Origin: an uncultured SAR86 cluster bacterium
GTDB taxonomy: Bacteria; Pseudomonadota; Gammaproteobacteria; Magnimaribacterales; D2472
Length of the DNA stretch: 64,000 nucleotides
Direction: 5' to 3'
NCBI GenBank assembly: GCA_943788515.1
Contig: CALSQM010000011.1
Span: 23,005-87,004 of the forward strand
Shown here: positions 8,263 through 15,960 of the stretch, in pieces
How the letters are laid out: each line of letters begins with the position of its first letter
How positions within the stretch are numbered: the first letter of the stretch is position 1
The notes under the pieces: generated by a model
Seen by the model: only the letters and a program-made list of their open reading frames with translations
What the model was told of the DNA's origin: nothing
Database searches by the model: none
Translations under genes and position numbers: made by a program

Positions 8263-8312
8263 ATAAGTGCAATTCCTAGTTTGTATATGAAGATGTTATT
8301 AAAAGTCTCATA

Positions 8313-8330
8313 TTACCTGAATAGAGGTAA
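8313..8330. repeat. Short inverted repeat between MATE gene and thiamine operon
   Basis: TTACCT-GAATAG-AGGTAA is a perfect 6-bp inverted repeat with a six-base spacer, about 50 bases upstream of the MATE start. It could be an operator or a weak hairpin. No matching copy was noticed elsewhere. Confidence 0.35.
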
Positions 8331-8378
8331 AGAAGCTTAATTAAGATTGTCTTTTGAAAAGAATAATTATTATGTTCC

Positions 8379-8405
8379 TTGATTTTAGTTAAATAGATTT
8401 ATAAT
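8379..8405 (+). promoter_or_regulatory. Candidate promoter of the thiamine-salvage operon
   Basis: A perfect TATAAT -10 (8400-8405) lies 15 bases after a TTGATT -35-like hexamer (8379-8384). Transcription would start near 8412, immediately before the TPP aptamer, leaving almost no extra leader. Confidence 0.6.
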
Positions 8406-8415
8406 ATTAACTAAC

Positions 8416-8495
8416 TGTAAAGGGGTGGCTAAAAAGCCTGAGATCTTCGGAAACTCTTTGAACCTGATCCATACAATAATGGCGGAGGAATTACA
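8416..8495 (+). promoter_or_regulatory. TPP riboswitch (THI element)
   Basis: The conserved blocks are present in order: AAGGGGTG, a GGC/GCC hairpin, CTGAGA, TTTGAACCTGAT, a CCAT/ATGG hairpin, and GGCGGAGGAA. The closing P1 helix pairs TGTAA (8416-8420) with TTACA (8491-8495), which contains the A of the start codon and adjoins the GGAGG ribosome binding site. TPP binding should therefore mask translation initiation directly, with no separate terminator. It controls the TonB receptor, PnuT-like and kinase genes that follow. Confidence 0.95.
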
Positions 8496-10606
8496 TGAAA
8501 ACCATTAAAAATAATTCAATCTATTTAACATTCTTAATATATTTTTTGAGTATAGGAATTAACTCTCAAACTATCGAAGAAATAGTTATTAAAGGAAATT
8601 GGAGAGATACCAATCTTTCAAAAGAAGATTCTAGTATTGCTGTGCTTAATTCTAAAACTATCGAATCTCAGGCTTTAAAACATTTTGAAAATCTTTCGTA
8701 TCTAGTGCCAAATTTAAATTTTGCTGCAAGTGATTCTAGGGCAAGACATTTTCAAATAAGGGGAATCGGAGAAAGATCAGGTTATGAAAGAACTCCAAAT
8801 TCAGCAGTAGGTCTTTTGATTGATGATATAGACTTTTCTGGGCAAGGAGGGATTGCTACAACCTTTGATGTTGATCAAATTGAAGTCCACAGAGGTCCCC
8901 AGGGAGCAAGAATAGGATCTAGCGCAATGGCAGGGCTGATATATATTTCTACAAAAGAGCCAACAGAAAACTTTGAAGGTAAGAGTGAAATAGTTATGGG
9001 AACATATGGAACTATTAATTCTGGAATTGCTTTTGGCGGTCCTGTAAATTCTAATAAAGACCTTACTTATAGGTTGGCTATAAAGAAAGATTATTCTGAT
9101 GGGTTTAGAAAGAATTTATTTTTCAATAAGTCTGATACTTCTAAAAAAGATGAGAGCACTTTTAGATTAAAAGTGAATTGGATATCTGATAACCAAACCA
9201 CTTATAAATTTCTAGTATCTCGAATAGAGTTAGATGACCCTGCAGATATATGGACTATAGACGGAAGCCTAAATACCTTATCTGATAAGCCTGGAATGGA
9301 TTCTCAAAAAAGTAATGCCTATGGAGTAAAAATTTATCATCAATTTGAAAAATTTGAATTTCAAAGTCTATCAAGTGCAACAAATACTGATGTTGTTCTT
9401 AGTTATGATGCTGATTGGGGCAATCCTGAGTCTCATTCACCCTATATTTATGACTATTTTTCGGAAACTATAAGAAATAGAGACACTTATAGCCAAGAAT
9501 TTAGACTTGTATCCCAATTCTTAGATAAAAATACAAAAAAAAGTATCGAATGGGTTATTGGAGCTAGTTTTGTAGATATAAATGAAACAAATGCTAAAAA
9601 AGATACTGGTATTTATGGAGATCCATCAGATCCATATGGTCCTTACTCAAGTAATTCTTCATCTTTGAGCGATTTTTCTTCTAGAAACTATTCTTTATTT
9701 GGAAATGTTGATTATTTATTTAATGAGACAACAAAAATTTCATTTGGTGGAAGATGGGAAAATTTTGAATCTAATTATTTTGATTCTTATGACGAATCAT
9801 TCTCGCCTTCAAATAAAATGACTGGTGGGAAATTGTCACTAGTAAAAACCCTTAATAATAATTCTAATATTTATTTTAATATTGCTAGAGGTTATAACCA
9901 GGGTGGATTTAATTTAGGGCTTGGTCTTGATAAAAATTCATCAAATAGAAATTTATATTACGATCCAGAATTTTTAACTAATTATGAAGTTGGAATTAAT
10001 AGTAAATTTTTCCAGTCAAAATTGAACCTTGGAGCAGTTCTTTTTTATTCTGATCGAAAAAATCAACAGGTCTTAATTTCAACCCAGGTTGATCCTTCAG
10101 ATCCCAACACTTTTTTATACTTAACCCAAAATGCTGCAGAAGGAATCAACAATGGCTTAGAGGTAAATATAGATTTTGCATTGAGTGAATATCTGGATGT
10201 ATTTGCTAATTTTGGATTGCTAAATACAGAAATAAAAAATTGGATTTCAAGACCAGATATAGAAGGTAGAGAACAGGCACATGCCCCAAAAAATAGTTTT
10301 TCAATAGGCATCAATTGGAAGCCAACAAACCAATCTTATTTATCATTGAATGTTGTTGGTAAAAGTAAGTTTTATTACTCTGATTCTCATAACAATACAT
10401 CTGAGTCATACAACTTAACTAACATTAATTATGGATATGAATATGGACAATGGACTTATTCATTATGGGCAAGAAATATTTTTGATAAGTACTATTCAGT
10501 AAGAGGTTTTTACTTTGGGAATGAAGCACCTAATTTCATAGATACTCTTTATAGAAGACATGGAGATCCAAGACATATAGGAGTCATGGTCCAATATGAT
10601 TTCTAA
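8495..10606 (+). CDS. TonB-dependent outer-membrane receptor, thiamine-related
   Basis: The 703-residue product has a signal peptide, a TonB-box-like segment (IEEIVIKGN), a plug domain with FQIRGIGERSGY and DQIEVHRGPQGARIGSSAMAG, and a 22-strand-type barrel ending in VMVQYDF. These receptors import scarce compounds using TonB-ExbBD energy. The upstream TPP riboswitch and the downstream PnuT-like permease and kinase indicate that the ligand is thiamine or a thiamine moiety. The initiation codon lies in the riboswitch P1 helix. Receptor class is certain; the ligand is inferred from context. Confidence 0.92.
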   Translation: MKTIKNNSIYLTFLIYFLSIGINSQTIEEIVIKGNWRDTNLSKEDSSIAVLNSKTIESQALKHFENLSYLVPNLNFAASDSRARHFQIRGIGERSGYERTPNSAVGLLIDDIDFSGQGGIATTFDVDQIEVHRGPQGARIGSSAMAGLIYISTKEPTENFEGKSEIVMGTYGTINSGIAFGGPVNSNKDLTYRLAIKKDYSDGFRKNLFFNKSDTSKKDESTFRLKVNWISDNQTTYKFLVSRIELDDPADIWTIDGSLNTLSDKPGMDSQKSNAYGVKIYHQFEKFEFQSLSSATNTDVVLSYDADWGNPESHSPYIYDYFSETIRNRDTYSQEFRLVSQFLDKNTKKSIEWVIGASFVDINETNAKKDTGIYGDPSDPYGPYSSNSSSLSDFSSRNYSLFGNVDYLFNETTKISFGGRWENFESNYFDSYDESFSPSNKMTGGKLSLVKTLNNNSNIYFNIARGYNQGGFNLGLGLDKNSSNRNLYYDPEFLTNYEVGINSKFFQSKLNLGAVLFYSDRKNQQVLISTQVDPSDPNTFLYLTQNAAEGINNGLEVNIDFALSEYLDVFANFGLLNTEIKNWISRPDIEGREQAHAPKNSFSIGINWKPTNQSYLSLNVVGKSKFYYSDSHNNTSESYNLTNINYGYEYGQWTYSLWARNIFDKYYSVRGFYFGNEAPNFIDTLYRRHGDPRHIGVMVQYDF

Positions 10607-11192
10607 TTTTATAAGTGAATTTTGGATGGAAATAGCAGCTGTTATACTTGCTATTATTTATTTATTACTTGCTGTAAAACAAGACGTAAAGTGTTGGTTT
10701 GCGGCTATAATTAGTTCAACATTATATTTCTTTATTATGTATGATGCAGGCTTATATATGGAAGCTTACCTGCAAATTTTTTATATCATGATGGCCTTTT
10801 ATGGGCTTCAACAATGGAGAGGTGTTGATAATGATGCTCCTCAATTTATTGTTAGAACATGGGATAAAAGGATGCATATCAAGACCATCACATTAATAGT
10901 TATCATGACTTTAATATCTGGATTTCTATTAGAAAAATATACTAATGCTGTCTTGCCATTCATAGATGGGCTAACGACATGGGGAGCAATAGTTGCGACA
11001 TACATGGTTGCTAAAAGACTTCTTGAAAATTGGATATATTGGTTTGTTATAGATTTTATTTCTATCTTTTTATTCATGTCCAGAGGACTTTTTTTAACCT
11101 CAGGATTATTCTTTATTTATCTTGTAATAATATATTTTGGTTACATGTCATGGGTAAAAATAAGAGACGAGATAAGTGCAGAATCTTCATAA
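10596..11192 (+). CDS. pnuT: PnuC-family vitamin transporter, probably PnuT (thiamine)
   Basis: The 198-residue inner-membrane protein has about seven hydrophobic helices and the PnuC signature (QDVKCWFAAIISSTLYFFIMYDAGLYMEA, FYGLQQWRG, WGAIVATYMVAKRLLENW). Members transport nicotinamide riboside, riboflavin or thiamine by facilitated diffusion with metabolic trapping. The TPP-riboswitch operon and the downstream small-molecule kinase point to thiamine (the PnuT type). It overlaps the receptor gene by 11 bases and the kinase gene by 17, so the three genes form one transcription unit. Confidence 0.88.
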   Translation: MISNFISEFWMEIAAVILAIIYLLLAVKQDVKCWFAAIISSTLYFFIMYDAGLYMEAYLQIFYIMMAFYGLQQWRGVDNDAPQFIVRTWDKRMHIKTITLIVIMTLISGFLLEKYTNAVLPFIDGLTTWGAIVATYMVAKRLLENWIYWFVIDFISIFLFMSRGLFLTSGLFFIYLVIIYFGYMSWVKIRDEISAESS

Positions 11193-12003
11193 AAATCTAG
11201 TTTTAAAGAATCATAATCTAGAGATTATTGAAACAATCAAATCAGGCCCTGTCTCTGAAATATCTATTTGTAATTTTGATAGCATCAAAGCAATCTTAAG
11301 AATTGATTATCCATGTGCAAGTGAAATAAATGTTGATCGAAAAAATGAAATTTTTACGCTTAGTCGGATTAAAGTTTTAGGCAATACGCCAGAAGTTTTG
11401 TTCAGTGATTTGCCTCATGGAATTTTAGTATGGAGATATATCGAGGGTATTGAATTTTCACTTGATGAGGATTCCAATAAAGTTTTTTTAAAAACACTTG
11501 GAACCCAATTAAAAAAAATTCATGATATTGATCTTCCCATAAGCAAAAAAAAATATTTTAACAATGACATAAATTTTTATAGAAATTTACTAAACGAGGT
11601 CCCTGAAAATATAATTCTTCATAGAGGATTTGATTTATATGACAAACTCAATAAATCTGATAATTATGTTTTCTCTCATAATGACTTGAATAAGACAAAT
11701 CTTCTTTGGAGAGATAGATTATTTTTTTTAGACTGGGAGTACTCGAGTTTTAACAATCCTTTTTTTGATATTGCTTCGATATCGAATGCTTATAACTTAT
11801 CAAAAGTTGATAGGGCAATTTTATGGAAAGCTTATACAAATAATGAATATTCAGCATTAAATGATAAAAATCTTAGAGAATGGATGCTTTTTTGTCATTA
11901 TTTAGAGTACATATGGAGCATTTCGTTAATCCAAAATGGAAAAATTGATCAGAATGTCCTAAATCTAAAAAAATTAGAGAAAAAATTAGAAAATATTATT
12001 TAA
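11176..12003 (+). CDS. Aminoglycoside/choline-kinase-fold phosphotransferase, probable thiamine kinase
   Basis: This 275-residue protein begins at GTG inside the pnuT 3' end. It has the protein-kinase-like phosphotransferase fold, with the catalytic loop VFSHNDLNKTNLLW and the metal-binding LFFLDWEYSSFNNPFFDIAS motif. Family members phosphorylate choline, aminoglycosides or thiamine (ThiK). In a TPP-riboswitch operon with a PnuT-type permease, thiamine to thiamine monophosphate is the natural reaction, trapping imported thiamine. ThiL would still be needed to make TPP. Function is inferred from operon context, since sequence alone cannot set the substrate. Confidence 0.8.
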   Translation: MQNLHKNLVLKNHNLEIIETIKSGPVSEISICNFDSIKAILRIDYPCASEINVDRKNEIFTLSRIKVLGNTPEVLFSDLPHGILVWRYIEGIEFSLDEDSNKVFLKTLGTQLKKIHDIDLPISKKKYFNNDINFYRNLLNEVPENIILHRGFDLYDKLNKSDNYVFSHNDLNKTNLLWRDRLFFLDWEYSSFNNPFFDIASISNAYNLSKVDRAILWKAYTNNEYSALNDKNLREWMLFCHYLEYIWSISLIQNGKIDQNVLNLKKLEKKLENII

Positions 12004-12078
12004 ACTTCAAGTATTGCGCATCCTTTAGTTCTTGTTTTACTATTATGTAAGAAATTTACATTTAAATGGGGGTTTGAT

Positions 12079-13275
12079 ATGAAAATTTTATGTGTCTTAT
12101 ATGATGATCCAAAAACAGGTATGCCAGAGAGGTACGCCAGAGACGATTTACCAAAGTTAGATAAATATCCTGATGGAATGACACTTCCATCTCCAAAAGC
12201 TATAGATTTTACGCCCGGTGAATTGCTTGGTTGCGTATCTGGAGAACTCGGACTTCGAAAGTTTCTTGAAGATGCCGGCCATACGTTAGTTGTTACTTCT
12301 GATAAGGATGGAGAGGGATGTGAGGCTGACAAAGAATTAGTAGATGCCGATATTGTAATATCTCAACCTTTCTTTCCGTACTATTTAACAAGAGACAAAA
12401 TGCAAACAGCACCTAATTTAAAAATGGCAATTACCGCTGGCATTGGATCCGATCATGTTGATCTTCAAGCAGCTATGGATAATAACGTTGATGTTGTTGA
12501 AGTGACTTATTGTAATTCTCGCTCGGTAGCTGAACACATTGTGATGATGATCCTATCTATGGTTCGTGACTATCACACTCAGCATAGAATTGTTAAAGAG
12601 GGTGGATGGAATATAGCTGACGCAGTCCAGCGATCTTATGATGTAGAGGGTATGCATGTTGGAACAGTAGCTGCTGGAAGAATTGGTATCGACGTTTTAA
12701 GAAAGATGAAGCCATTTGATGTGCATTTGCATTACTTTGATATTCATAAACTCTCTGATGAAATAGAAGCAGAACTAAACCTTACTTATCATGATTCTGT
12801 AGAGTCATTAGTTGCTGTCTGCGACGTAGTAAATATTAGTTGCCCATTGCATCCTAAAACTGAACATTTATTCGATGATGAAATGATCAGTAAAATGAAA
12901 AGAGGTGCATATATTATTAATACTGCTCGTGGAAAGATTTGTGATAAAGATGCAATTGTAAGAGGTTTAGAGTCTGGTCAGTTAAGTGGATATGCTGGAG
13001 ATGTTTGGTTTCCACAGCCCGCTCCAAATGATCATGTATGGAGAACAATGCCTAATCATGGTATGACTCCTCATACTTCAGGCACCTCATTATCTGCACA
13101 AACAAGATATGCCGCTGGGGTTAGAGAAATTCTAGAATGTTACTTTGCTGGTGAGCCAATTAGAGACCCATATTTGATTGTTCAAAATGGTGATCTTGCA
13201 GGTATGGGCGCCCACTCTTACACAAAGGGCACAGCCACAGATGGATCAGAAGAGGCCGCTAAGTATAAAAAATAA
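12079..13275 (+). CDS. fdh: NAD-dependent formate dehydrogenase
   Basis: The 398-residue protein is collinear with the single-subunit, cofactor-free FDH of Pseudomonas sp. 101 along its length. It shares ARDDLPK, LPSPKAIDFTPG, TSDKDGEG, SQPFFPYYLT, AGIGSDHVDLQ, VTYCNSRSVAEH, GTVAAGRIG, INTARGK, WFPQPAP and MTPHTSG. The catalytic Arg, Gln and His are retained, and the Asp after the Rossmann strand (YFDIHKL) favours NAD+. It oxidises formate to CO2 and makes NADH. It is monocistronic, with a GGGGG ribosome binding site, and faces the next gene tail-to-tail. It may let the cell draw energy from one-carbon waste. Confidence 0.96.
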   Translation: MKILCVLYDDPKTGMPERYARDDLPKLDKYPDGMTLPSPKAIDFTPGELLGCVSGELGLRKFLEDAGHTLVVTSDKDGEGCEADKELVDADIVISQPFFPYYLTRDKMQTAPNLKMAITAGIGSDHVDLQAAMDNNVDVVEVTYCNSRSVAEHIVMMILSMVRDYHTQHRIVKEGGWNIADAVQRSYDVEGMHVGTVAAGRIGIDVLRKMKPFDVHLHYFDIHKLSDEIEAELNLTYHDSVESLVAVCDVVNISCPLHPKTEHLFDDEMISKMKRGAYIINTARGKICDKDAIVRGLESGQLSGYAGDVWFPQPAPNDHVWRTMPNHGMTPHTSGTSLSAQTRYAAGVREILECYFAGEPIRDPYLIVQNGDLAGMGAHSYTKGTATDGSEEAAKYKK

Positions 13276-13278
13276 TTT

Positions 13279-14247
13279 TTAGAACTTACTTAGCCTCTCT
13301 TTAATTATAGAGTCTGCCTCTACCATAATGCTATGCATTAATTCTTCCACTGTCGGGATGTCATTAACTAGTCCAGCAACCATTCCACATGACCAGGCTC
13401 CAACCTCCATAGTTCCTTCATGCATAATTTTTGGGTAGACTCCTGCAACCTCATCCACAATATCAGCAAAAGTTAATTCATCACCAAGAGCTTTTTCTTT
13501 TTCAATCAATCTCTCAACAGCTTCATTATTGAGAACCCTTTCTGTATTTGTTAATGATCTCATGATAAGTCTAGTATCTAGCTCAGAGGCATTTACGATA
13601 GCCTCTTTTACATTCTGATGAACAGGTGCATCTTGAGTAGCAATGAACCTAGTTCCCATATTCATCCCTTCAGCACCAAGGGACATAGCAGCAACCAAGC
13701 TTCTCCCATCTGCCATTCCACCCGACGCAACAAATGGTATTTCAAGCTCGTCTGCTGCTCTAGGTAAGAGTATGAAATTAGGAATGTCATCCTCTCCTGG
13801 GTGTCCGCCACACTCAAAACCATCTACAGAAACAGCATCGCAACCTATTGCTTGTGCTTTTAATGAGTGCCTTACAGAGGTGCATTTATGAATAACCTTT
13901 ATTCCTGCTTCTTTTAAAGCTGGGAGATATTCTGCAGGGTTTCTTCCAGCAGTCTCTACGACAGGAACCCCTGCATCAATAATTACTTTTATTAAACCAG
14001 GATAGTCTGGAGGTGTTAGTGATGGTAAAAATGTTAAATTAACAGCAAATGGCTTATTAGTCATTTCTTTGCATCTGGCAATTTCATTTGCTAATTTCTC
14101 AGGCGTACCCTGTGTTAGACCAGTAATTGTTCCAAGCCCACCTGCATTTGATACTGCCGCTGCAAGCTCGGCAAAACCAACATGGTGCATTCCACCTTGA
14201 ATGATTGGATGTTCTATACCAAATAATTCAGTTATTTTAGTTTTCAT
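13279..14247 (-). CDS. Nitronate monooxygenase-like flavin oxidoreductase
   Basis: The 322-residue TIM-barrel protein has the 2-nitropropane-dioxygenase/NMO signature: EHPIIQGGMHHVGFAELAAAVSNAGGLGTITG at the N terminus, CDAVSVDGFECGGHPGEDD, and VASGGMADGRSLVAAMSLGAEGMNMGTRFIAT for FMN phosphate binding. Family members oxidise alkyl nitronates or act as NADH:quinone reductases or enoyl reductases. The next upstream gene on the same strand, 10 bases away, is an SDR, suggesting a shared catabolic or fatty-acid role. The true substrate is unknown. Confidence 0.85.
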   Translation of the reverse strand: MKTKITELFGIEHPIIQGGMHHVGFAELAAAVSNAGGLGTITGLTQGTPEKLANEIARCKEMTNKPFAVNLTFLPSLTPPDYPGLIKVIIDAGVPVVETAGRNPAEYLPALKEAGIKVIHKCTSVRHSLKAQAIGCDAVSVDGFECGGHPGEDDIPNFILLPRAADELEIPFVASGGMADGRSLVAAMSLGAEGMNMGTRFIATQDAPVHQNVKEAIVNASELDTRLIMRSLTNTERVLNNEAVERLIEKEKALGDELTFADIVDEVAGVYPKIMHEGTMEVGAWSCGMVAGLVNDIPTVEELMHSIMVEADSIIKERLSKF

Positions 14248-14256
14248 AATACTCTC

Positions 14257-15045
14257 CTATTTATCTTCCATTGGGGTTAAAAAATCTTCATATTGAGTTT
14301 GAAGTCTTTGCATGCCACTTATCCACCTATCTCTGTCATTCCCTTTTCTTTTAACATATTCTAGAACCTCGCTATGAGGAGTTACTAAAAACCTCTCCTC
14401 CTCGATGGCGTTAAGAACATCTTTTGCAACAATATCAGCTTCCATCATGCCATCAACTCCTGCTACGCCAGGACCATTTGCAGTCATAGCAGTTCTAACT
14501 GCTTGAGGGCATAAACAGGAAACGCCGATACCTTTATTTCCATATGTAATTTTTATCCACTCAGCAAAACTTACAGCCGCAGCTTTTGTAACTGCATATC
14601 CAGCTGCACCTAGTTGAGTTAAAAGACCGGCCGCTGAGGATGTATTCATAAGATAGCCCTCACCTTGTTCTATCATTTGAGGAAGTACATGTTTTGCAGC
14701 ATGAATATGAGACTGAACATTTACACCCCATATCATGTCCCAGTCTGAAGTATCTGCTTCAAAAAATCCTGGCTTTCCACCGATACCTGCATTTGAACAA
14801 AATATATCGATACCACCAGAAAATTCGTTAGCCTTTTGTATAACATTTATAATGTCGCTTTCTTTGGAAACATCAGCACTTACTGCAAGCCCATTAACAC
14901 TCTTGGCTGCTTCCTCTGCCCCATTTAAATTCATATCAACACATACTATAGAACTTGCCCCAGATGCATGAAACTCTTCACATAAAGCTTTGCCAATTCC
15001 ACTGGCAGCCCCTGTAACCACGACTCTTTTATTATTAATTTTCAT
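14257..15045 (-). CDS. Short-chain dehydrogenase/reductase (classical SDR)
   Basis: This 262-residue Rossmann-fold enzyme has VVVTGAASGIGKALCEE for nucleotide binding (TGxxxGIG), an acidic VCVDMN after the second strand that favours NAD(H), FCSNAGIG (NAG motif), and the catalytic Ser (NTSSAAG) and YAVTKAA (YxxxK). It is upstream of the nitronate-monooxygenase-like gene, 10 bases apart, likely one operon. SDRs oxidise or reduce alcohol/ketone groups on many substrates; none can be chosen here. The long C-terminal tail (RDRWISGMQRLQTQYEDFL) is typical of unassigned SDRs near acyl-CoA enzymes. Confidence 0.88.
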   Translation of the reverse strand: MKINNKRVVVTGAASGIGKALCEEFHASGASSIVCVDMNLNGAEEAAKSVNGLAVSADVSKESDIINVIQKANEFSGGIDIFCSNAGIGGKPGFFEADTSDWDMIWGVNVQSHIHAAKHVLPQMIEQGEGYLMNTSSAAGLLTQLGAAGYAVTKAAAVSFAEWIKITYGNKGIGVSCLCPQAVRTAMTANGPGVAGVDGMMEADIVAKDVLNAIEEERFLVTPHSEVLEYVKRKGNDRDRWISGMQRLQTQYEDFLTPMEDK

Positions 15046-15198
15046 AAATTGACCTTACTTTTTAATTTTTTTTAAATAACTCTATTGCTTAGATAGTTTA
15101 TTACAAAACAACAATACTTAATATTGCAAAATCGCACACCCATCTTTATAAATTTATTGCTATTATTAGTTCTAGAAAATGAAATATTGGGACTTAAT

Positions 15199-15912
15199 AT
15201 GAAGAATGTTGCTGTTATTGGCTCTTCCGGGGCAATAGGAAAAGCCTTTATTGATAGCTATATCAATGATGATGATGTTGAAAATATATTTTCATTTTCA
15301 AGAACAGGCCTTTCCATTGAGGATAAAAAACTCCAGAGTTTTTTTATTGATATTGAGGATGAGACTAGTATTTGTGATGCCGCAGAGAAGATAGACAAGT
15401 CCTCAATCGATGAAATTATCGTCGCAAGTGGAATACTTCATAATAAAGATTTTGGGCCAGAAAAAAGTATTAGAGATTTAAAGGCAGATAACCTTTTAAA
15501 GGTCATTAAGGTAAATACTATCGGCCCAACAATTGTTGGGAAGTATTTCATTCCATTGCTTAATAAAAAAGAAAAAAGCGTCTTAGCATTTTTAAGCGCA
15601 AGAGTCGGCAGCATTTCTGATAATAAGACAGGTGGTTGGTATGCATATAGGGCGAGCAAAACTGCACTTAATCAAATCATTAAAAGTTTTAGTATTGAAT
15701 TACGAAGAACTAATCCAAATGCTATTGTTTTTGGTCTACAGCCAGGAACAGTAGATAGTGAATTAAGCGAACCTTTTAAAAGAAATGTAAAAGAAGGTAA
15801 TTTATTTACTCCAGAATATAGTGTGTTGCAGCTAAAAAATATTATTGATATAGCAAGTCCATCTTATTCAGGCAAACTAATTTCTTGGGATGGGGAAGAG
15901 ATTCAGCCATAG
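15199..15912 (+). CDS. SDR-family oxidoreductase, CsgA-like
   Basis: The start is set at the ATG of MKNVAVIGSSGAIGKAF, because the earlier tracked TTG adds a leader that does not fit a cytosolic SDR. The 237-residue product has a GxxGAIG nucleotide-binding loop, a VASGILH strand, and the catalytic pair in LSARVGS and YAYRASKTALN (YxxxK). It resembles C-factor/CsgA-type SDRs. The substrate is unknown. It faces away from the preceding SDR operon and precedes the acyl-CoA ligase by about 50 bases, so the two may be co-transcribed. Confidence 0.8.
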   Translation: MKNVAVIGSSGAIGKAFIDSYINDDDVENIFSFSRTGLSIEDKKLQSFFIDIEDETSICDAAEKIDKSSIDEIIVASGILHNKDFGPEKSIRDLKADNLLKVIKVNTIGPTIVGKYFIPLLNKKEKSVLAFLSARVGSISDNKTGGWYAYRASKTALNQIIKSFSIELRRTNPNAIVFGLQPGTVDSELSEPFKRNVKEGNLFTPEYSVLQLKNIIDIASPSYSGKLISWDGEEIQP

Positions 15913-15960
15913 TTGGTTATGAATATATTTCCATATTAGAATAAATTTTTAGGGGAAAAA

